From contig JACRDT010000010.1 in assembly GCA_016212795.1 (NCBI GenBank), forward strand, positions 124,001 through 188,000: a stretch of DNA of 64,000 nt. The letters are read 5' to 3'. How positions within the stretch are numbered: the stretch's first letter is position 1; each line of letters begins with the position of its first letter. This DNA comes from Elusimicrobiota bacterium. GTDB lineage: Bacteria; Elusimicrobiota; Elusimicrobia; UBA1565; UBA9628. Below, in pieces: positions 8,070 to 17,692 of this stretch. A model generated the notes under the pieces. It saw only the letters and a program-made list of their open reading frames with translations, searched no databases and was not told the DNA's origin. Made by a program: the position numbers and the translations under genes.

Positions 8070-11000
8070 CTACGGCGTGGACAGCGGGAAGTCCATGCCC
8101 CCGGCGTATTTGACCGGGTACTGGGCCTGGGACCGGTACTTGAGCGAGACCTCGGGCAGCACGCTCTCCACGTAGCTCAGGAGCTCCCCGACCGTCACGA
8201 CGCCGTCCTTTGGGCTGCCGTCCGCCGCTCCCTTGAGCGCCTCGAGCACCGCGTAGGTGAACACGCCGTGGCCGAGGTCTTTCACCTCGGCGGCGCTCTG
8301 CTCCTTGCCCGCCGCGGCCACGACGTACACCCCGGCCGCCCGCGCCAACTGGGACAGGGCCCTCCTCTCCTCGAGCCCCCGGCCGGCCCACGCCACCAGC
8401 GCGCCGCCCGACTTGCAGGCGTCGACCAGCACCAGCACCTTCTTGGCGCCGATGCCGCGGATGCGCTCCTGGAGCTCCTTGGAGGAGATGGCCTTGGCGG
8501 AGAGCTCCGCGGGGTCCTCCGGGTAGACCACCTCGTGCGGGACGAAGTACCAGGTGTCCTCCACGGTGTCCCCGTGCCCCGCCAGGTAGATCACGGCCGC
8601 GTCCTGGGGCGAGGCGCTCTCGAGCTCCTTGAGCTTGGCGAGGATGCCTTGGCGCGTGGCGGCCGCGTCGTAGAGCGGATGGACCTTGGCCTCCTTGAAG
8701 AGCCGGCTCGAGGCGGCGGCGAAGAAGCCCGCCACGCCCTCGGCGTCGCCGCGGGCGTAGCGCAGGTCGAGCGCCCCGTTCTTGTAGCTGTTGACGCCCA
8801 CGGCCACGATGTGCAGGACCGAGCCCTTGGAGGGGCCGCGGTAGGTCGCCCTGACCTCGTGCGGCGGGCCCTCGATGCGGTCGCGGCTCAAGGCCACGGC
8901 GCGCAGGACGTTCTCGCCCGCGGCGAGCCTGACCTGGAAGCGCTCCTTGAGGGCCCCTTCCTTGGCCGCGACCCGGATGTCCCGGCCCTCGCCCCCGACG
9001 GCCTTGCCGTTGTGGTAGAGGCGGACCTCGTCGATGCCGCCGCCCTGGTCGGCCGCGGCAACGACGACTTCCACCGTCTCGGCGTCCAGGTCCGCCCCGT
9101 CCCGGGGGGACTCGATGGCCGCCGTGGGGGGCTGCGCGAACCCCTTGGAGAGGTCCGGGAGCTTGGCCGACCCCAGCTTCCGGCCAGAGAGCACGCGCGC
9201 CACGAGGCCGGGGGCGAAGTAGCCCTCGGAGAAGGCTTCCAGGGGATAGGACGCGGCGCCCGCGGTCCAGGTGATGGCTTTGAGCCCCTCCTCCGAGCCG
9301 TCGAAGAAGCCCTGCGGCGTGGCCGCGACCCAGCCCTTGTCGATGGACACCAGCGCCAGGAGCTCCGAGCCAGTGGCCAGGTCGTGGAGCCGGACCGTGC
9401 CGTCGGTGCAGCCGACCGCGGCCAGCCTGCCGTCGGGCGAGACCGCCGCGGCCGTCGTCTCCGCGCAGCGAGCGCGGAACGAGCGCGCGAGCTCGAAGGA
9501 AGGAATGTCGCGCACGTTGAGCCCGTCGTCGCCGGCCAGCTCCAGCGCCTGGGCGCCCTTGGGCAGGAAGGCGAACCTGCCGTTCACCGAGACGGTGGTG
9601 AACCGGACCTTCCAACTCTCCGTCTCCAGGATGTCCAATCGATAGCAGCCGGCGAGGAGCAGGTGCCTGCGGTCGGGGGAGAAGAATACCTGCCTCCGCT
9701 GCCGACCGCACTCCTTGTCGGGGAGGGAGCGGGTCTTCCTGCGCGCCCCGAGGTCCCACACCTCGGCGGAGCCGTCCTCGCGGCCCAAGGCCGCCGAGGT
9801 CCCGTCCGGACTCAGGGAGATCGAGGCCACGCCGTTCTTCGTGGCGTCCGGGACCTGCCAGGCCAGTTCGCCCGAGGCGGCGTCCCAGACCTTGAGGGTG
9901 CCTGCGCCTTCGTAGGCGATCTGGTCCCCGCCGGCGGTCAGGATGCGCCGCCCATCCGCGGTCACCGCGACGCCCGCCACGGCCAGGCCGTGGCCGCGCA
10001 GGACGTGGACCGGCTTGCCCGAGGACATGTCCCAGGCGCGGGCGGTCTTGTCTTTGGAGCCGGTGACCACGGTCTTGCCGTCGGGACCGACGGCCACGGC
10101 GACGACCGGGCCTTCATGGCCGGCGAGCTTGAAGGCTTCGGCTCCCGCGGCCAGATCCCAGACCTTGGCGACGCCGTCCTCCCCGCCGAAGACCAATCGC
10201 TTGCCGTCGGGGGAGAAGGCCACGGCCTGGACCGCGCCGGCCCGGCCGCCCATGGTCCGGCGTTCCCGGCCCGTCTCCAGGTCCCAGACCTTGATGGTCC
10301 GGTCCTCGCCGCCCGTGAGCGCGGTCTTCCCGTCCGGCGTCACCGCGAGGGCGTTGATCCCTCCTTGGTGGCCCGCCATGCTCCGCTCTTTCCTGAGCCC
10401 CGGGACGCTCCAGAGCGTGACGGTCTTGTCGTGGCCGGCGGCGACGAGGTGTCTGCCGTCCGGGGAGAAGGCGAGGGCGTTGACGATGCCCGGCAGGGAG
10501 CCGACTTTCACTCCCGTCCCGAGGTCGAAGAGGTGGCCGCCCTCGCCGGCCACCGCCAAATAGGCGTTGTCCGGGCTGACCGCGAGCTCGCTGACGACGC
10601 CGTCCTCCAGGGGCTTGCTCCAGCGGACCCGGCCCGTCGCAGCGTCGTAGACCACGAGCGTGGAGAAGGCGTCTGTGCCCGGCTTGGCGTCCGCCGTCAT
10701 GCCCTCGGCCGCGATCGACCTCCCGTCGGGGGAGACCGCGACCCTGACGCCGTCGAGCCCGGAGATGAGGCTCTTGACCTCGAATCGGCGGGACTCGGCG
10801 CCGGTCGCCAGGTCGAAGGCTTGCAGCGCGTCCTGGCCCTGCTCCCCGCCGAACGCGCAGCGCTTCCCCCGTCTCCCCGCCAGCGAGACGACGATCCTGC
10901 CGTCCGCCGAGACCTGGGCGGCGGGCGCGGGCGCAAACGGCTTGCAGCGGTCGATGCGGCGGACTTCCCTGAGGGTCGGGATCTCCAACAGGGCGAGTTC

Positions 11001-11300
11001 GTCGGTGACCACGTACCGGCTGTCCGGCGTCGCCGCGATCTTCCCGTAGGCCCTGACCTTGGCCGTGGCCACCTCTTGGCCGCTGGCGAGGTCCCACAGC
11101 TTGATGGCATTGTCGTTGGCGGAGGAGACGGCGTAGCGGCCGTCGGCGGTGACGGCCAGCGACTGGACCGGGGCCGCGTGGCCCTTCTGCACGGTCAGCG
11201 CGGGGCGGCCGTCCTCGGCGGCCGAGGCGCCCGGCGCCAGCGCGGCCAGGGCCGCCGCCGCGCAGGCGGACACCGTTCGACTGACGAAGGGCCGGTTCAT
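8070..11300 (-). CDS. Secreted WD40-repeat protein with C-terminal caspase (C14) domain
   Basis: I choose the ATG at 11300, preceded by GAGGA, giving 1076 residues. Residues 1-26 look like a signal peptide ending in Ala-rich sequence. About 35-680 contain some 14 WD40 blades (repeated x-S-P-D-G-x and K-V-W-D-L), enough for two propellers. An Ig/Big-like segment follows at about 700-790 ([13 protein letters not shown]). The caspase domain starts at about 815, with H909 (A-G-H-G-D) and C962 (V-D-A-C-K-S-G). The dyad is intact, so it may be an active periplasmic or surface protease steered by the propeller. It converges on the other caspase operon with only 6 bases between them. Confidence 0.9.
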   Translation of the reverse strand: MNRPFVSRTVSACAAAALAALAPGASAAEDGRPALTVQKGHAAPVQSLAVTADGRYAVSSANDNAIKLWDLASGQEVATAKVRAYGKIAATPDSRYVVTDELALLEIPTLREVRRIDRCKPFAPAPAAQVSADGRIVVSLAGRRGKRCAFGGEQGQDALQAFDLATGAESRRFEVKSLISGLDGVRVAVSPDGRSIAAEGMTADAKPGTDAFSTLVVYDAATGRVRWSKPLEDGVVSELAVSPDNAYLAVAGEGGHLFDLGTGVKVGSLPGIVNALAFSPDGRHLVAAGHDKTVTLWSVPGLRKERSMAGHQGGINALAVTPDGKTALTGGEDRTIKVWDLETGRERRTMGGRAGAVQAVAFSPDGKRLVFGGEDGVAKVWDLAAGAEAFKLAGHEGPVVAVAVGPDGKTVVTGSKDKTARAWDMSSGKPVHVLRGHGLAVAGVAVTADGRRILTAGGDQIAYEGAGTLKVWDAASGELAWQVPDATKNGVASISLSPDGTSAALGREDGSAEVWDLGARRKTRSLPDKECGRQRRQVFFSPDRRHLLLAGCYRLDILETESWKVRFTTVSVNGRFAFLPKGAQALELAGDDGLNVRDIPSFELARSFRARCAETTAAAVSPDGRLAAVGCTDGTVRLHDLATGSELLALVSIDKGWVAATPQGFFDGSEEGLKAITWTAGAASYPLEAFSEGYFAPGLVARVLSGRKLGSAKLPDLSKGFAQPPTAAIESPRDGADLDAETVEVVVAAADQGGGIDEVRLYHNGKAVGGEGRDIRVAAKEGALKERFQVRLAAGENVLRAVALSRDRIEGPPHEVRATYRGPSKGSVLHIVAVGVNSYKNGALDLRYARGDAEGVAGFFAAASSRLFKEAKVHPLYDAAATRQGILAKLKELESASPQDAAVIYLAGHGDTVEDTWYFVPHEVVYPEDPAELSAKAISSKELQERIRGIGAKKVLVLVDACKSGGALVAWAGRGLEERRALSQLARAAGVYVVAAAGKEQSAAEVKDLGHGVFTYAVLEALKGAADGSPKDGVVTVGELLSYVESVLPEVSLKYRSQAQYPVKYAGGMDFPLSTP

Positions 11301-11388
11301 GGTCGCATCCTCGCCCAATCCTACAAGTTCGGGGGCGGCGAGACAATCGACGGCGCAGGGTGGGGTGGTCAACTCGAGCGCCGTGTAG

Positions 11389-11394
11389 TATGAT
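11389..11394 (+). promoter_or_regulatory. -10 box (TATGAT) of the rubredoxin gene
   Basis: TATGAT sits in the string GTGTAGTATGAT, identical to that before the caspase/FGE gene. The predicted start of transcription near 11401 leaves a leader of about 28 bases carrying the GGGAGGG ribosome site. The -35 region is not recognisable. Confidence 0.5.
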
Positions 11395-11428
11395 TGCTCT
11401 GGCGCCTGAAATCAGGGAGGGATATTGG

Positions 11429-11587
11429 ATGCAGAAATACAAATGCACGGTCTGCGGCTACGTCTACGATCCGGCCGTCGGCGACCCTGACAACGGCGTC
11501 AAGCCCGGCACGCCGCTGGCGTCCGTGCCGGACTCCTGGGTCTGCCCCGAGTGCGGGGTGGGCAAGGAATCGTTCGAGAAGGTCTGA
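11429..11587 (+). CDS. Rubredoxin
   Basis: The 52-residue protein starts at the ATG 8 bases after GGGAGGG. It has the full rubredoxin pattern: C6-T-V-C9-G-Y-V-Y-D-P, the acidic G-D-P-D-N-G turn, W-V-C39-P-E-C42-G and a final phenylalanine region. Four cysteines bind one iron for single-electron transfer, often to oxygen- or superoxide-detoxifying enzymes in anaerobes. It is transcribed away from the WD40-caspase gene and upstream of a glycosyltransferase. No obvious redox partner is adjacent. Confidence 0.97.
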   Translation: MQKYKCTVCGYVYDPAVGDPDNGVKPGTPLASVPDSWVCPECGVGKESFEKV

Positions 11588-11639
11588 GGCCGCCGTCGAG
11601 GCGACCGGCCGCGCGCGCTCGGGACGCGCGCCGCGTGCG

Positions 11640-13214
11640 ATGACATCGACCATGCGCGTGCTCCCCGTCGTCCTCCTGGCCGCCCTGGGCGCGTGGCACA
11701 TGGCCTTGCGGGGACACGGCCGCGGCCTCCCGCTCATCACGGACGAGGGGGAATACTTTGTCGCGGCCCGGGCCTGGGCCCAGGGGGGGCTCCCCTACCG
11801 CGACGCGTTCAGCCAGAAGCCGCCCAACGTCTTCCTGTTCTACAGGGCGGCGCAAGCGGCCTCGGACGAGGTCGACGCGCCCCGTCGCGTCGCCGAGTTC
11901 TTCTCCCTGGGCGTCATGGCGGCCCTCTTCCTCGCGTCGCCGCCGTCCTGGAGCCTCGCGGCGAGGCTGGCGGGGCCCGGGGCCTACGCCGGGCTTTCCA
12001 CCCTCCCGCTGGGGGATCTGGGCTTTCCGGCCAACACCGAGGCGTTCCTCAACCTCTTCACGGCGCTCGGCGCGCTCGCCATCGTGCGAGGGTCGCCGTT
12101 GCTGGCGGGGATCGCCGGCGGCGCGGCGCTGATGACCAAGCAGACGGCGCTCTGGGTCGTGCTCGGGTTCGGGGCCATCGCCGCGCGCCGCGGGGGACGC
12201 TGGACCGGCCGCGGCGCCGTCCTCTACGCGGCGGGCGCCGCGCTGGTCCCGGCCGCCTGGCTCGTCTATTTCTGGCTGGCCGGCGGGCTGGGGGACTTCT
12301 GGGATTGCGCCTTCGCCGGCAACGGCCGTTACGCGGCCGTGCTCATGATGACCGGGACCCTGGGGAGCCAGGTCGGCTGGTTCCTGACGGCGCTGCTGCC
12401 TCGCCTGGCCCTCTTCGCCGCTCCGGCCCTCGCCCTGGCGGTCTGGGGGGGCCGCGGGCTCAAGGCGGGAGACCGGAACCCCGTCGAGACCCTCGCCGTG
12501 GTCTGGTTCGGCGCCGCGTTCGCGGGAGCCCTGACCGGCCTCTTCCTGTTCCCGCATTATTTCCTCCAGGCCGCGCCGGGCCTTTGCCTGGCCGCGGCCT
12601 GCGGGGTCGAGCGCCTGCGCCGCGACCGGGGGGTCCGCTCCGCCGCCGTCGCCGCGTGCTGCCTGTCGCTGTGGCCCGCGCTCATGGCCCCGCGCCTCTA
12701 TTTCGCCGCCGGGCCCGAGGAGTCGGCGGTCCGGCTCCTCCACCCCAACCCGCTCCTCGAGGCGCGGGTCCTCGGTTCGGAGATCCGCCGCCGCTCCCGG
12801 CCGGGCGACCGCCTGCATGTCTTCGGCTCGGAAGGGGCCCTGTTCGCCTACGCCGGGCTCGCGCCCGCCACCCGGCATACGCTCTGCTACGCGCTGACGC
12901 TCTTCCCCGCGGGGAGCTCGGACATCGACGCGGAGATGGAAACGCTGAAGCGCTCGCCGCCCCGCTTCGTCGTCTGGTCGACCCAGCCCCTCTCGACCAT
13001 GATCTCCTCCACGATCGGGCTCTCCTACAGGGACCGCCTCGCCGCCTTCCTGGCGGACGGCTACCGTTGGACGGGCCGCGTGGCCGTGGCCGGCGGACCG
13101 CCGGCGCCCGCCTTCGAGCCCGCGGCCGCGGGCTCGCGGCCGGACTTCGGGACGGACGGGCAGCTCCTTCTGTTCGAGTCGAGGACGCCGGGGGGGCGGG
13201 ATGCCTCGCGGTAG
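11640..13214 (+). CDS. GT-C-type membrane glycosyltransferase (PMT/ArnT-like)
   Basis: The frame from ATG 11640 gives 524 residues (a second ATG at 11652 is equally good). After the first helix comes the loop T-D-E-G-E-Y-F-V-A-A-R-A-W-A-Q-G-G-L-P-Y-R-D-A-F-x-x-K-P-P. The acidic residues and K-P-P are the hallmark of GT-C enzymes, which use polyprenyl-phosphate sugars on the periplasmic side. About ten hydrophobic helices follow, then a soluble C-terminal region of about 130 residues. The 3' end overlaps prmC by 14 bases. Acceptor and sugar are unknown. Confidence 0.8.
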   Translation: MTSTMRVLPVVLLAALGAWHMALRGHGRGLPLITDEGEYFVAARAWAQGGLPYRDAFSQKPPNVFLFYRAAQAASDEVDAPRRVAEFFSLGVMAALFLASPPSWSLAARLAGPGAYAGLSTLPLGDLGFPANTEAFLNLFTALGALAIVRGSPLLAGIAGGAALMTKQTALWVVLGFGAIAARRGGRWTGRGAVLYAAGAALVPAAWLVYFWLAGGLGDFWDCAFAGNGRYAAVLMMTGTLGSQVGWFLTALLPRLALFAAPALALAVWGGRGLKAGDRNPVETLAVVWFGAAFAGALTGLFLFPHYFLQAAPGLCLAAACGVERLRRDRGVRSAAVAACCLSLWPALMAPRLYFAAGPEESAVRLLHPNPLLEARVLGSEIRRRSRPGDRLHVFGSEGALFAYAGLAPATRHTLCYALTLFPAGSSDIDAEMETLKRSPPRFVVWSTQPLSTMISSTIGLSYRDRLAAFLADGYRWTGRVAVAGGPPAPAFEPAAAGSRPDFGTDGQLLLFESRTPGGRDASR

Positions 13215-14160
13215 GGGCGCTCCCGCGGGAGCCGAGACGGTGGGGGGGCTCGTCGCCCGGGCCGCGGCGTTCCTGCGGTCGCGGGGCGTCGGCGAGGCCG
13301 CGGCCAACGCCGAGTTCATCATGGCAGACGTGCTCGGGACCGGGCGCTGCGAGGTCCGGCTGGACGGCGGCCGGCCGCTCGGGTCCGCCCGGCGTCTGAG
13401 GTTCCGGCGGCTGGTTCGGGATAGGGCCCGGCGCAGGCCTCTGGCGTACGTGCTGGGGCACCAGGATTTCATGGGGTTCAGGATGGAGGTGGGGCCGGCG
13501 GTCCTGACGCCAAGGCCCGAGACCGAGGAGCTCGTCGGCGAGGCCCGGCGGCGGCTGGCGGCAATGGACCGCCGTCCCCGAAGGCGCCCGGCGTCTCCCT
13601 CTCGCCGTAGGGGGCTGGCGGGGGGGGCGCCGCGCCGCGTGCTGGAGATCGGCACCGGCTCCGGCTGCATCGCCGTCGCCCTGGCAAAGCTGGCGGCGGC
13701 CTGGAAGGTGACGGCGTTCGACATCAGCGCCCGGGCGTTGGCCGTGGCGGCCCGCAACGCCCGCCGGCACGGCGTGGCCGGCAGGGTCCGGCTCGTGAAG
13801 GGGGACCTCTTCCGGCTCTGGGGGGGGCGCGGTCGAGTCAGGAGGCCGGGACGCGGGTTCGACCTCGTCATCTCCAACCCTCCCTACGTCCCCAGCCGCC
13901 GCATCCCGAGGCTCGCCGCCGAGGTCCGCTGCGAGCCGCGGCTCGCCCTCGACGGCGGCGAGGACGGCCTCGACGCGGTCCGGGCCATCGTCGCCGGGGC
14001 GCCCGCGAGCCTGGCGGCCGGGGGGCTCCTCATGATGGAGATCGGCCACGACCAGGGGGCGGCCGTGAAGTCCCTGCTCGAGGGAGGGGGGTTCGGGAGC
14101 GTCGAGGTGCTCAAGGACATGCAGGGATTCGACCGCATCGCGGTGGGAAAATTGGCATAA
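13201..14160 (+). CDS. prmC: Peptide chain release factor N5-glutamine methyltransferase
   Basis: The 319-residue protein methylates the GGQ glutamine of release factors using S-adenosylmethionine. The N-terminal helical domain is followed by the SAM fold with L-E-I-G-T-G-S-G-C and the catalytic N226-P-P-Y motif. Family members are usually about 280-290 residues. The excess is a basic stretch at about residues 118-145 (rich in R/P/S) inserted just before the SAM-binding motif, and it has DNA similarity to the dispersed repeat. It overlaps the glycosyltransferase by 14 bases and is followed 7 bases later by murA. Its partner prfA is about 10 kb upstream. Confidence 0.94.
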   Translation: MPRGRGAPAGAETVGGLVARAAAFLRSRGVGEAAANAEFIMADVLGTGRCEVRLDGGRPLGSARRLRFRRLVRDRARRRPLAYVLGHQDFMGFRMEVGPAVLTPRPETEELVGEARRRLAAMDRRPRRRPASPSRRRGLAGGAPRRVLEIGTGSGCIAVALAKLAAAWKVTAFDISARALAVAARNARRHGVAGRVRLVKGDLFRLWGGRGRVRRPGRGFDLVISNPPYVPSRRIPRLAAEVRCEPRLALDGGEDGLDAVRAIVAGAPASLAAGGLLMMEIGHDQGAAVKSLLEGGGFGSVEVLKDMQGFDRIAVGKLA

Positions 14161-14161
14161 T
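14156..14161 (+). promoter_or_regulatory. -10-like CATAAT directly before murA
   Basis: CATAAT overlaps the prmC stop codon and ends 6 bases before the murA ATG, so transcription from it would begin at the start codon. There is no Shine-Dalgarno sequence before murA (TCACGCC). This fits a leaderless message, or translation coupled to prmC. Confidence 0.35.
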
Positions 14162-14167
14162 CACGCC

Positions 14168-15424
14168 ATGGACAGCTTTGTCATAGAAGGCGGGCGTCCC
14201 CTCCGGGGAACCCTCCGCGTCAACGGCTCCAAGAACGCGGCCCTCCCGATCCTCATCGCGACGCTGCTGACGGACGAGCCCTGCGACGTCGCCAACGTCC
14301 CGAGCCTCAGGGACATCCGGACGACGTTCAGGCTCCTGGAGAACCTGGGCAAGAAGGTCGTCTACGACGGACGGGTCGCCAGGGTCATGGCCCGGGGGCG
14401 CCTGGAGACGTGGGCGCCTTACGAGATCGTCAAGCAGATGCGCGCCTCGGTCCTGGTGGCGGGGCCCCTGCTGGGCCGCTTCGGCCTGGTGCGGGTCCCG
14501 ATCCCGGGGGGGTGCGCCATCGGGATGAGGCCCATCGACATCCATATCGAGGGGTTCAAGGCTCTCGGCGCCAAGGAGGAGTCGGACCGGGGGGACGTGG
14601 TCCTCCGGGCGCCGGCGGGCCTCCAGGGGGGGCGCGTCAAGCTGCGCTTGCCCAGCGTCGGGGCCACGGAGAACCTGATGATGGCGGCGTGCTTCGCCTC
14701 CGGCTCCACCGTCATCTCGAACGCGGCGCGGGAGCCCGAGATCGCGGACCTCGGGACGTTCCTCGGCCGGATGGGGGTCGTCGTCGAGGGGGCGGGGTCG
14801 CCCACCGTGGTGGTGCGCGGGGCGTCCCGGCCGGCCGGAGCAGAGCACAGCGTCATGCCCGACCGCATCGAGGCCGGGACGTTTCTCATCGCGGCGGCCG
14901 CGACCGGGGGCAGGCTGCGGCTGGAAGGCATCGGCTTGGAGCACCTCGAGAGCGTGGTCGCCGGGCTCAAGGCCGCGGGGGCCTCCGTCCGGGAGTGCCA
15001 GGGGGGCCTCGAGCTGGTCATGCGCTCGCGGCCGAAGGCCGTGAGCATCACGACCGCGCCCCACCCGGGCTTCCCGACGGACCTGCAGGCCCCCTGGATG
15101 AGCCTGATGTGCCTCTCCACGGGCACGAGCCTCATCAGCGAGACGGTCTTCGAGAACCGCTTCCTGCACGCCGCCGAGCTGGTCCGCATGGGCGCCGCCA
15201 TCAAGGTCGCCGGCTCGAAGGCCCGCATCACGGGGCGGCCCCGGCTCAACGGGGCCCCGATCATGGCCTCCGACATCCGCGGGGGGGCCGCGCTGGTCGT
15301 GGCGGCGTTGGCCGCCCAGGGGAAGACGGTCCTCCAGAGGATCTACCACATCGAGCGAGGCTACGAGGGGCTCGAAGGCAGGCTGCGGGGCGTGGGCGGC
15401 CGCATCCGGCGGGTCCCCGCGTGA
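14168..15424 (+). CDS. murA: UDP-N-acetylglucosamine 1-carboxyvinyltransferase
   Basis: The 418-residue protein catalyses the first committed step of peptidoglycan synthesis, adding enolpyruvate from PEP to UDP-GlcNAc in the cytoplasm. The G-S-K-N-A-A-L-P motif near the N-terminus, the Q-M-R-A-S-V-L-V-x-G-P-L segment and the P-G-G-C116-A-I-G loop with the fosfomycin-target cysteine are all present. Length is normal. It opens an apparent murA-folC-ROK-lptD transcription unit. Confidence 0.97.
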   Translation: MDSFVIEGGRPLRGTLRVNGSKNAALPILIATLLTDEPCDVANVPSLRDIRTTFRLLENLGKKVVYDGRVARVMARGRLETWAPYEIVKQMRASVLVAGPLLGRFGLVRVPIPGGCAIGMRPIDIHIEGFKALGAKEESDRGDVVLRAPAGLQGGRVKLRLPSVGATENLMMAACFASGSTVISNAAREPEIADLGTFLGRMGVVVEGAGSPTVVVRGASRPAGAEHSVMPDRIEAGTFLIAAAATGGRLRLEGIGLEHLESVVAGLKAAGASVRECQGGLELVMRSRPKAVSITTAPHPGFPTDLQAPWMSLMCLSTGTSLISETVFENRFLHAAELVRMGAAIKVAGSKARITGRPRLNGAPIMASDIRGGAALVVAALAAQGKTVLQRIYHIERGYEGLEGRLRGVGGRIRRVPA

Positions 15425-16695
15425 GATTCGCGCGGGCCCTGGAGATCCTGCGGGCGAGGCAGGAGTCCAGGATCAGCCTCGGCTTGGGGCGGGTCGCGTC
15501 CTGCCTCAAGAGGCTCGGCGACCCCCACCGCCGCGTGCCAGCCATCCACGTGGCCGGGACCAACGGCAAGGGCTCCGTGTGCGCCATGCTCGAGTCGGTC
15601 CTGCGGCAGGCCGGGGTCAAGACCGGGCTCTACACCTCGCCGCACCTGTCCTGCGTGCGCGAGCGCATCCTGGTCGGAGGGCGGCCCATCCCGGAGCCCG
15701 ATTTCGCGAGGCTGCTGTCCAGGGTCCTCAAAGCGGACCCGTCGGAGACCCTCACCTACTTCGAGCTCCTGACGGCGGTCGCCTTCCTGCGGTTCGCCGA
15801 GCGCGGGGTGCGGGTCGCGGTCCTCGAGACCGGGCTGGGGGGGCGGCTGGACGCGACCAACGTGGTCGAGAAGCCTCTCGTGAGCGTCATCACCTCCATC
15901 GCCAAAGACCACACCGAGCACCTCGGCTCGACGCTGGCCGGCATCGCGGCCGAGAAGGCGGGCATCATCAAGAGGGGCTCGCCGGTGGTGTGCCCGGCCC
16001 TGCCCGGGCCGGCGATGAGGGTGGTCCGCGCGGCGGCCGAACGGCTCGGGGCGCCGCTCGTCGTGGCGCGGCGCCCGCCGCGGGTGGTCGGGACCGACTG
16101 GGCCCGCAACCTCCAGCTCCTGGAGGAGCGCGAAGGCCGCCGCTGGACCCTGAGCCTCCTGGGGACCGGCCAGGCGCGCAACGTGGCCCTCGCCCGGGCC
16201 GCGCTCGCGCAATGCCCGCGGTTGGGCGTCTCGGAGCGCGCTTGGGAGAAAGGGTTGTCCCTGGTGCGGTGGCCCTGCCGGTTCGAGGTGCGCGCCGTGA
16301 GGGGCGGGATCGTCGTCATCGACGGCGCGCACAACGTTTCGGCCGTGGGGGAGCTCTGCAGGACGCTCGACGCCTCGCCTTGGGCGCGGCGCCGCACGCG
16401 CTTCATCATCGGGATGCTGCGGGACAAGGACGCGGCCGGGATGCTGCGCGTGCTGGGCGCGAGGCTTTCGGATGTCGTCGTGTGCCGGCCGGACAGCCCG
16501 CGCAGCGTCGACCCGGTGGACTTGGCGCGGCTGGTCCGCCGCCGGGCCCCGGGGGCCCGGGTCGCCGTGGAGCATGACGTCGAGTCGGCCCTGAGGTCCT
16601 GGCTCGGCCGGGCGGGCGCCGCGCCTCGGGTCGCGGTGGTGTGCGGCTCCTTCTACCTCGCCGGCAGGGCCGGCGAGGTCCTTGGCAGGCAGTGA
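15421..16695 (+). CDS. folC: Folylpolyglutamate/dihydrofolate synthase
   Basis: The 424-residue protein starts at a GTG overlapping the murA stop (GTGA). It is a Mur-ligase-fold enzyme that adds glutamate to folates with ATP. The signature H-V-A-G-T-N-G-K-G-S P-loop, T-S-P-H-L, the L-E-T-G-L-G-G-R-L-D-A-T-N segment, D-H-x-x-x-L-G and the D-G-A-H-N motif are all seen. Length matches the family. The 4-base overlap implies coupled translation. Confidence 0.95.
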   Translation: MRFARALEILRARQESRISLGLGRVASCLKRLGDPHRRVPAIHVAGTNGKGSVCAMLESVLRQAGVKTGLYTSPHLSCVRERILVGGRPIPEPDFARLLSRVLKADPSETLTYFELLTAVAFLRFAERGVRVAVLETGLGGRLDATNVVEKPLVSVITSIAKDHTEHLGSTLAGIAAEKAGIIKRGSPVVCPALPGPAMRVVRAAAERLGAPLVVARRPPRVVGTDWARNLQLLEEREGRRWTLSLLGTGQARNVALARAALAQCPRLGVSERAWEKGLSLVRWPCRFEVRAVRGGIVVIDGAHNVSAVGELCRTLDASPWARRRTRFIIGMLRDKDAAGMLRVLGARLSDVVVCRPDSPRSVDPVDLARLVRRRAPGARVAVEHDVESALRSWLGRAGAAPRVAVVCGSFYLAGRAGEVLGRQ

Positions 16696-16696
16696 C

Positions 16697-17692
16697 ATGG
16701 AGAGGCTCGCGATCGGCATCGACGTCGGCGGGACCTTCACGAAGCTGGCCGCCGTGGACGGCGGCGGCCGGACCCTGAGGGAGATCGAGATCCCGACCCA
16801 CGCCGAGCACAAGCCCGCGCAGTTCGTCCGCCGGGTCTCGTCGGTCATCAGGCTGCTGGAGTCCGAGCTCGGGCGCTGCGCCTGCGCGGTCGGCCTGGGG
16901 ATCGCCGGCGACGTCGACGCGCGGCGCGGCGTCCTGCGGTTCGCCCCCAACCTGCCTCTCTGGAACGGGTTCAATTTCAAGCGCGCCTTCGAGTCCGCGG
17001 CGTGTCCCGGCCAGGGGGGGCGGGGGCGGGCCGGCGCCAAGCGCCTCGTCGTGGCGGAGAACGACGCCAACGCGGCCGTCTGGGGAGCCTACGTCAAGGA
17101 GCTGGGCCGCAAGCCTGCCAACGTCATCGGCGTCGCGTTGGGCACCGGCGTCGGGGGAGGGCTCGTGCTGGGGGGCAGGCTGTACCGGGGCTCGAGCGGG
17201 TCCGCCGGGGAGCTGGGGCACACCAAGGTGGACTGGCCCGGGCTCAAGTGCCGCTGCGGCTCGGCCGGCTGCCTGGAGGCCTACGCCGGCGCCGTCGGGA
17301 TCGTGCGCCGGGCCAAGGAGCTGCTGGCCGCCGACGGCGGCGGGGGCCGCATCCTGCGGCGCCTCGCCCCGGACCCGCGCAGCCTGGATTGCCGCGCCGT
17401 CGCGCTGGCGGCCCATCGCGGGGACAAGCTCGCCCGGCGCGTCTGGTCCGAGGCGGGAGCCCGCCTGGCTTCGTGCCTGGCCGACATGGTCATGGTGCTC
17501 AACCCGGAGGTGATCATCATCCTCGGCGGCCTCTCCAGGGCGGGGGCGCTGCTCCTGGACCCCATCCGCGAGCATCTGCGCCGGCAGCCCTTCCGGAACG
17601 CTTTCGACCGGTTGTCCGTCAGGGTGGCCAGGAACCCCCACTGGGGATGCGTCGGCGCCGCCCTGCTCGGGCTGGACCGGGACTCGTCATGA
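16697..17692 (+). CDS. ROK-family sugar kinase (glucokinase type)
   Basis: The ATG at 16697, one base after the folC stop, gives 331 residues (an earlier in-frame ATG lies at 16682). The N-terminal ATP site reads G-I-D-V-G-G-T-F-T-K. A second motif, G-V-G-G-G-L-V-L, and the ROK zinc motif C-R-C-G-S-A-G-C-L-E follow, with E-L-G-H-T before it. ROK kinases phosphorylate glucose, N-acetylglucosamine or N-acetylmannosamine. Being next to murA suggests amino-sugar supply or recycling, but the substrate is not certain. No DNA-binding domain is present, so it is a kinase and not a ROK repressor. Confidence 0.88.
   Translation: MERLAIGIDVGGTFTKLAAVDGGGRTLREIEIPTHAEHKPAQFVRRVSSVIRLLESELGRCACAVGLGIAGDVDARRGVLRFAPNLPLWNGFNFKRAFESAACPGQGGRGRAGAKRLVVAENDANAAVWGAYVKELGRKPANVIGVALGTGVGGGLVLGGRLYRGSSGSAGELGHTKVDWPGLKCRCGSAGCLEAYAGAVGIVRRAKELLAADGGGGRILRRLAPDPRSLDCRAVALAAHRGDKLARRVWSEAGARLASCLADMVMVLNPEVIIILGGLSRAGALLLDPIREHLRRQPFRNAFDRLSVRVARNPHWGCVGAALLGLDRDSS

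Noticed and set aside
8268..11393. Long plus-strand open frame (about 1040 codons) opposite the WD40-caspase gene
   Set aside because: Same GC-bias artefact. The minus strand has repeated WD40 motifs and an intact caspase dyad.
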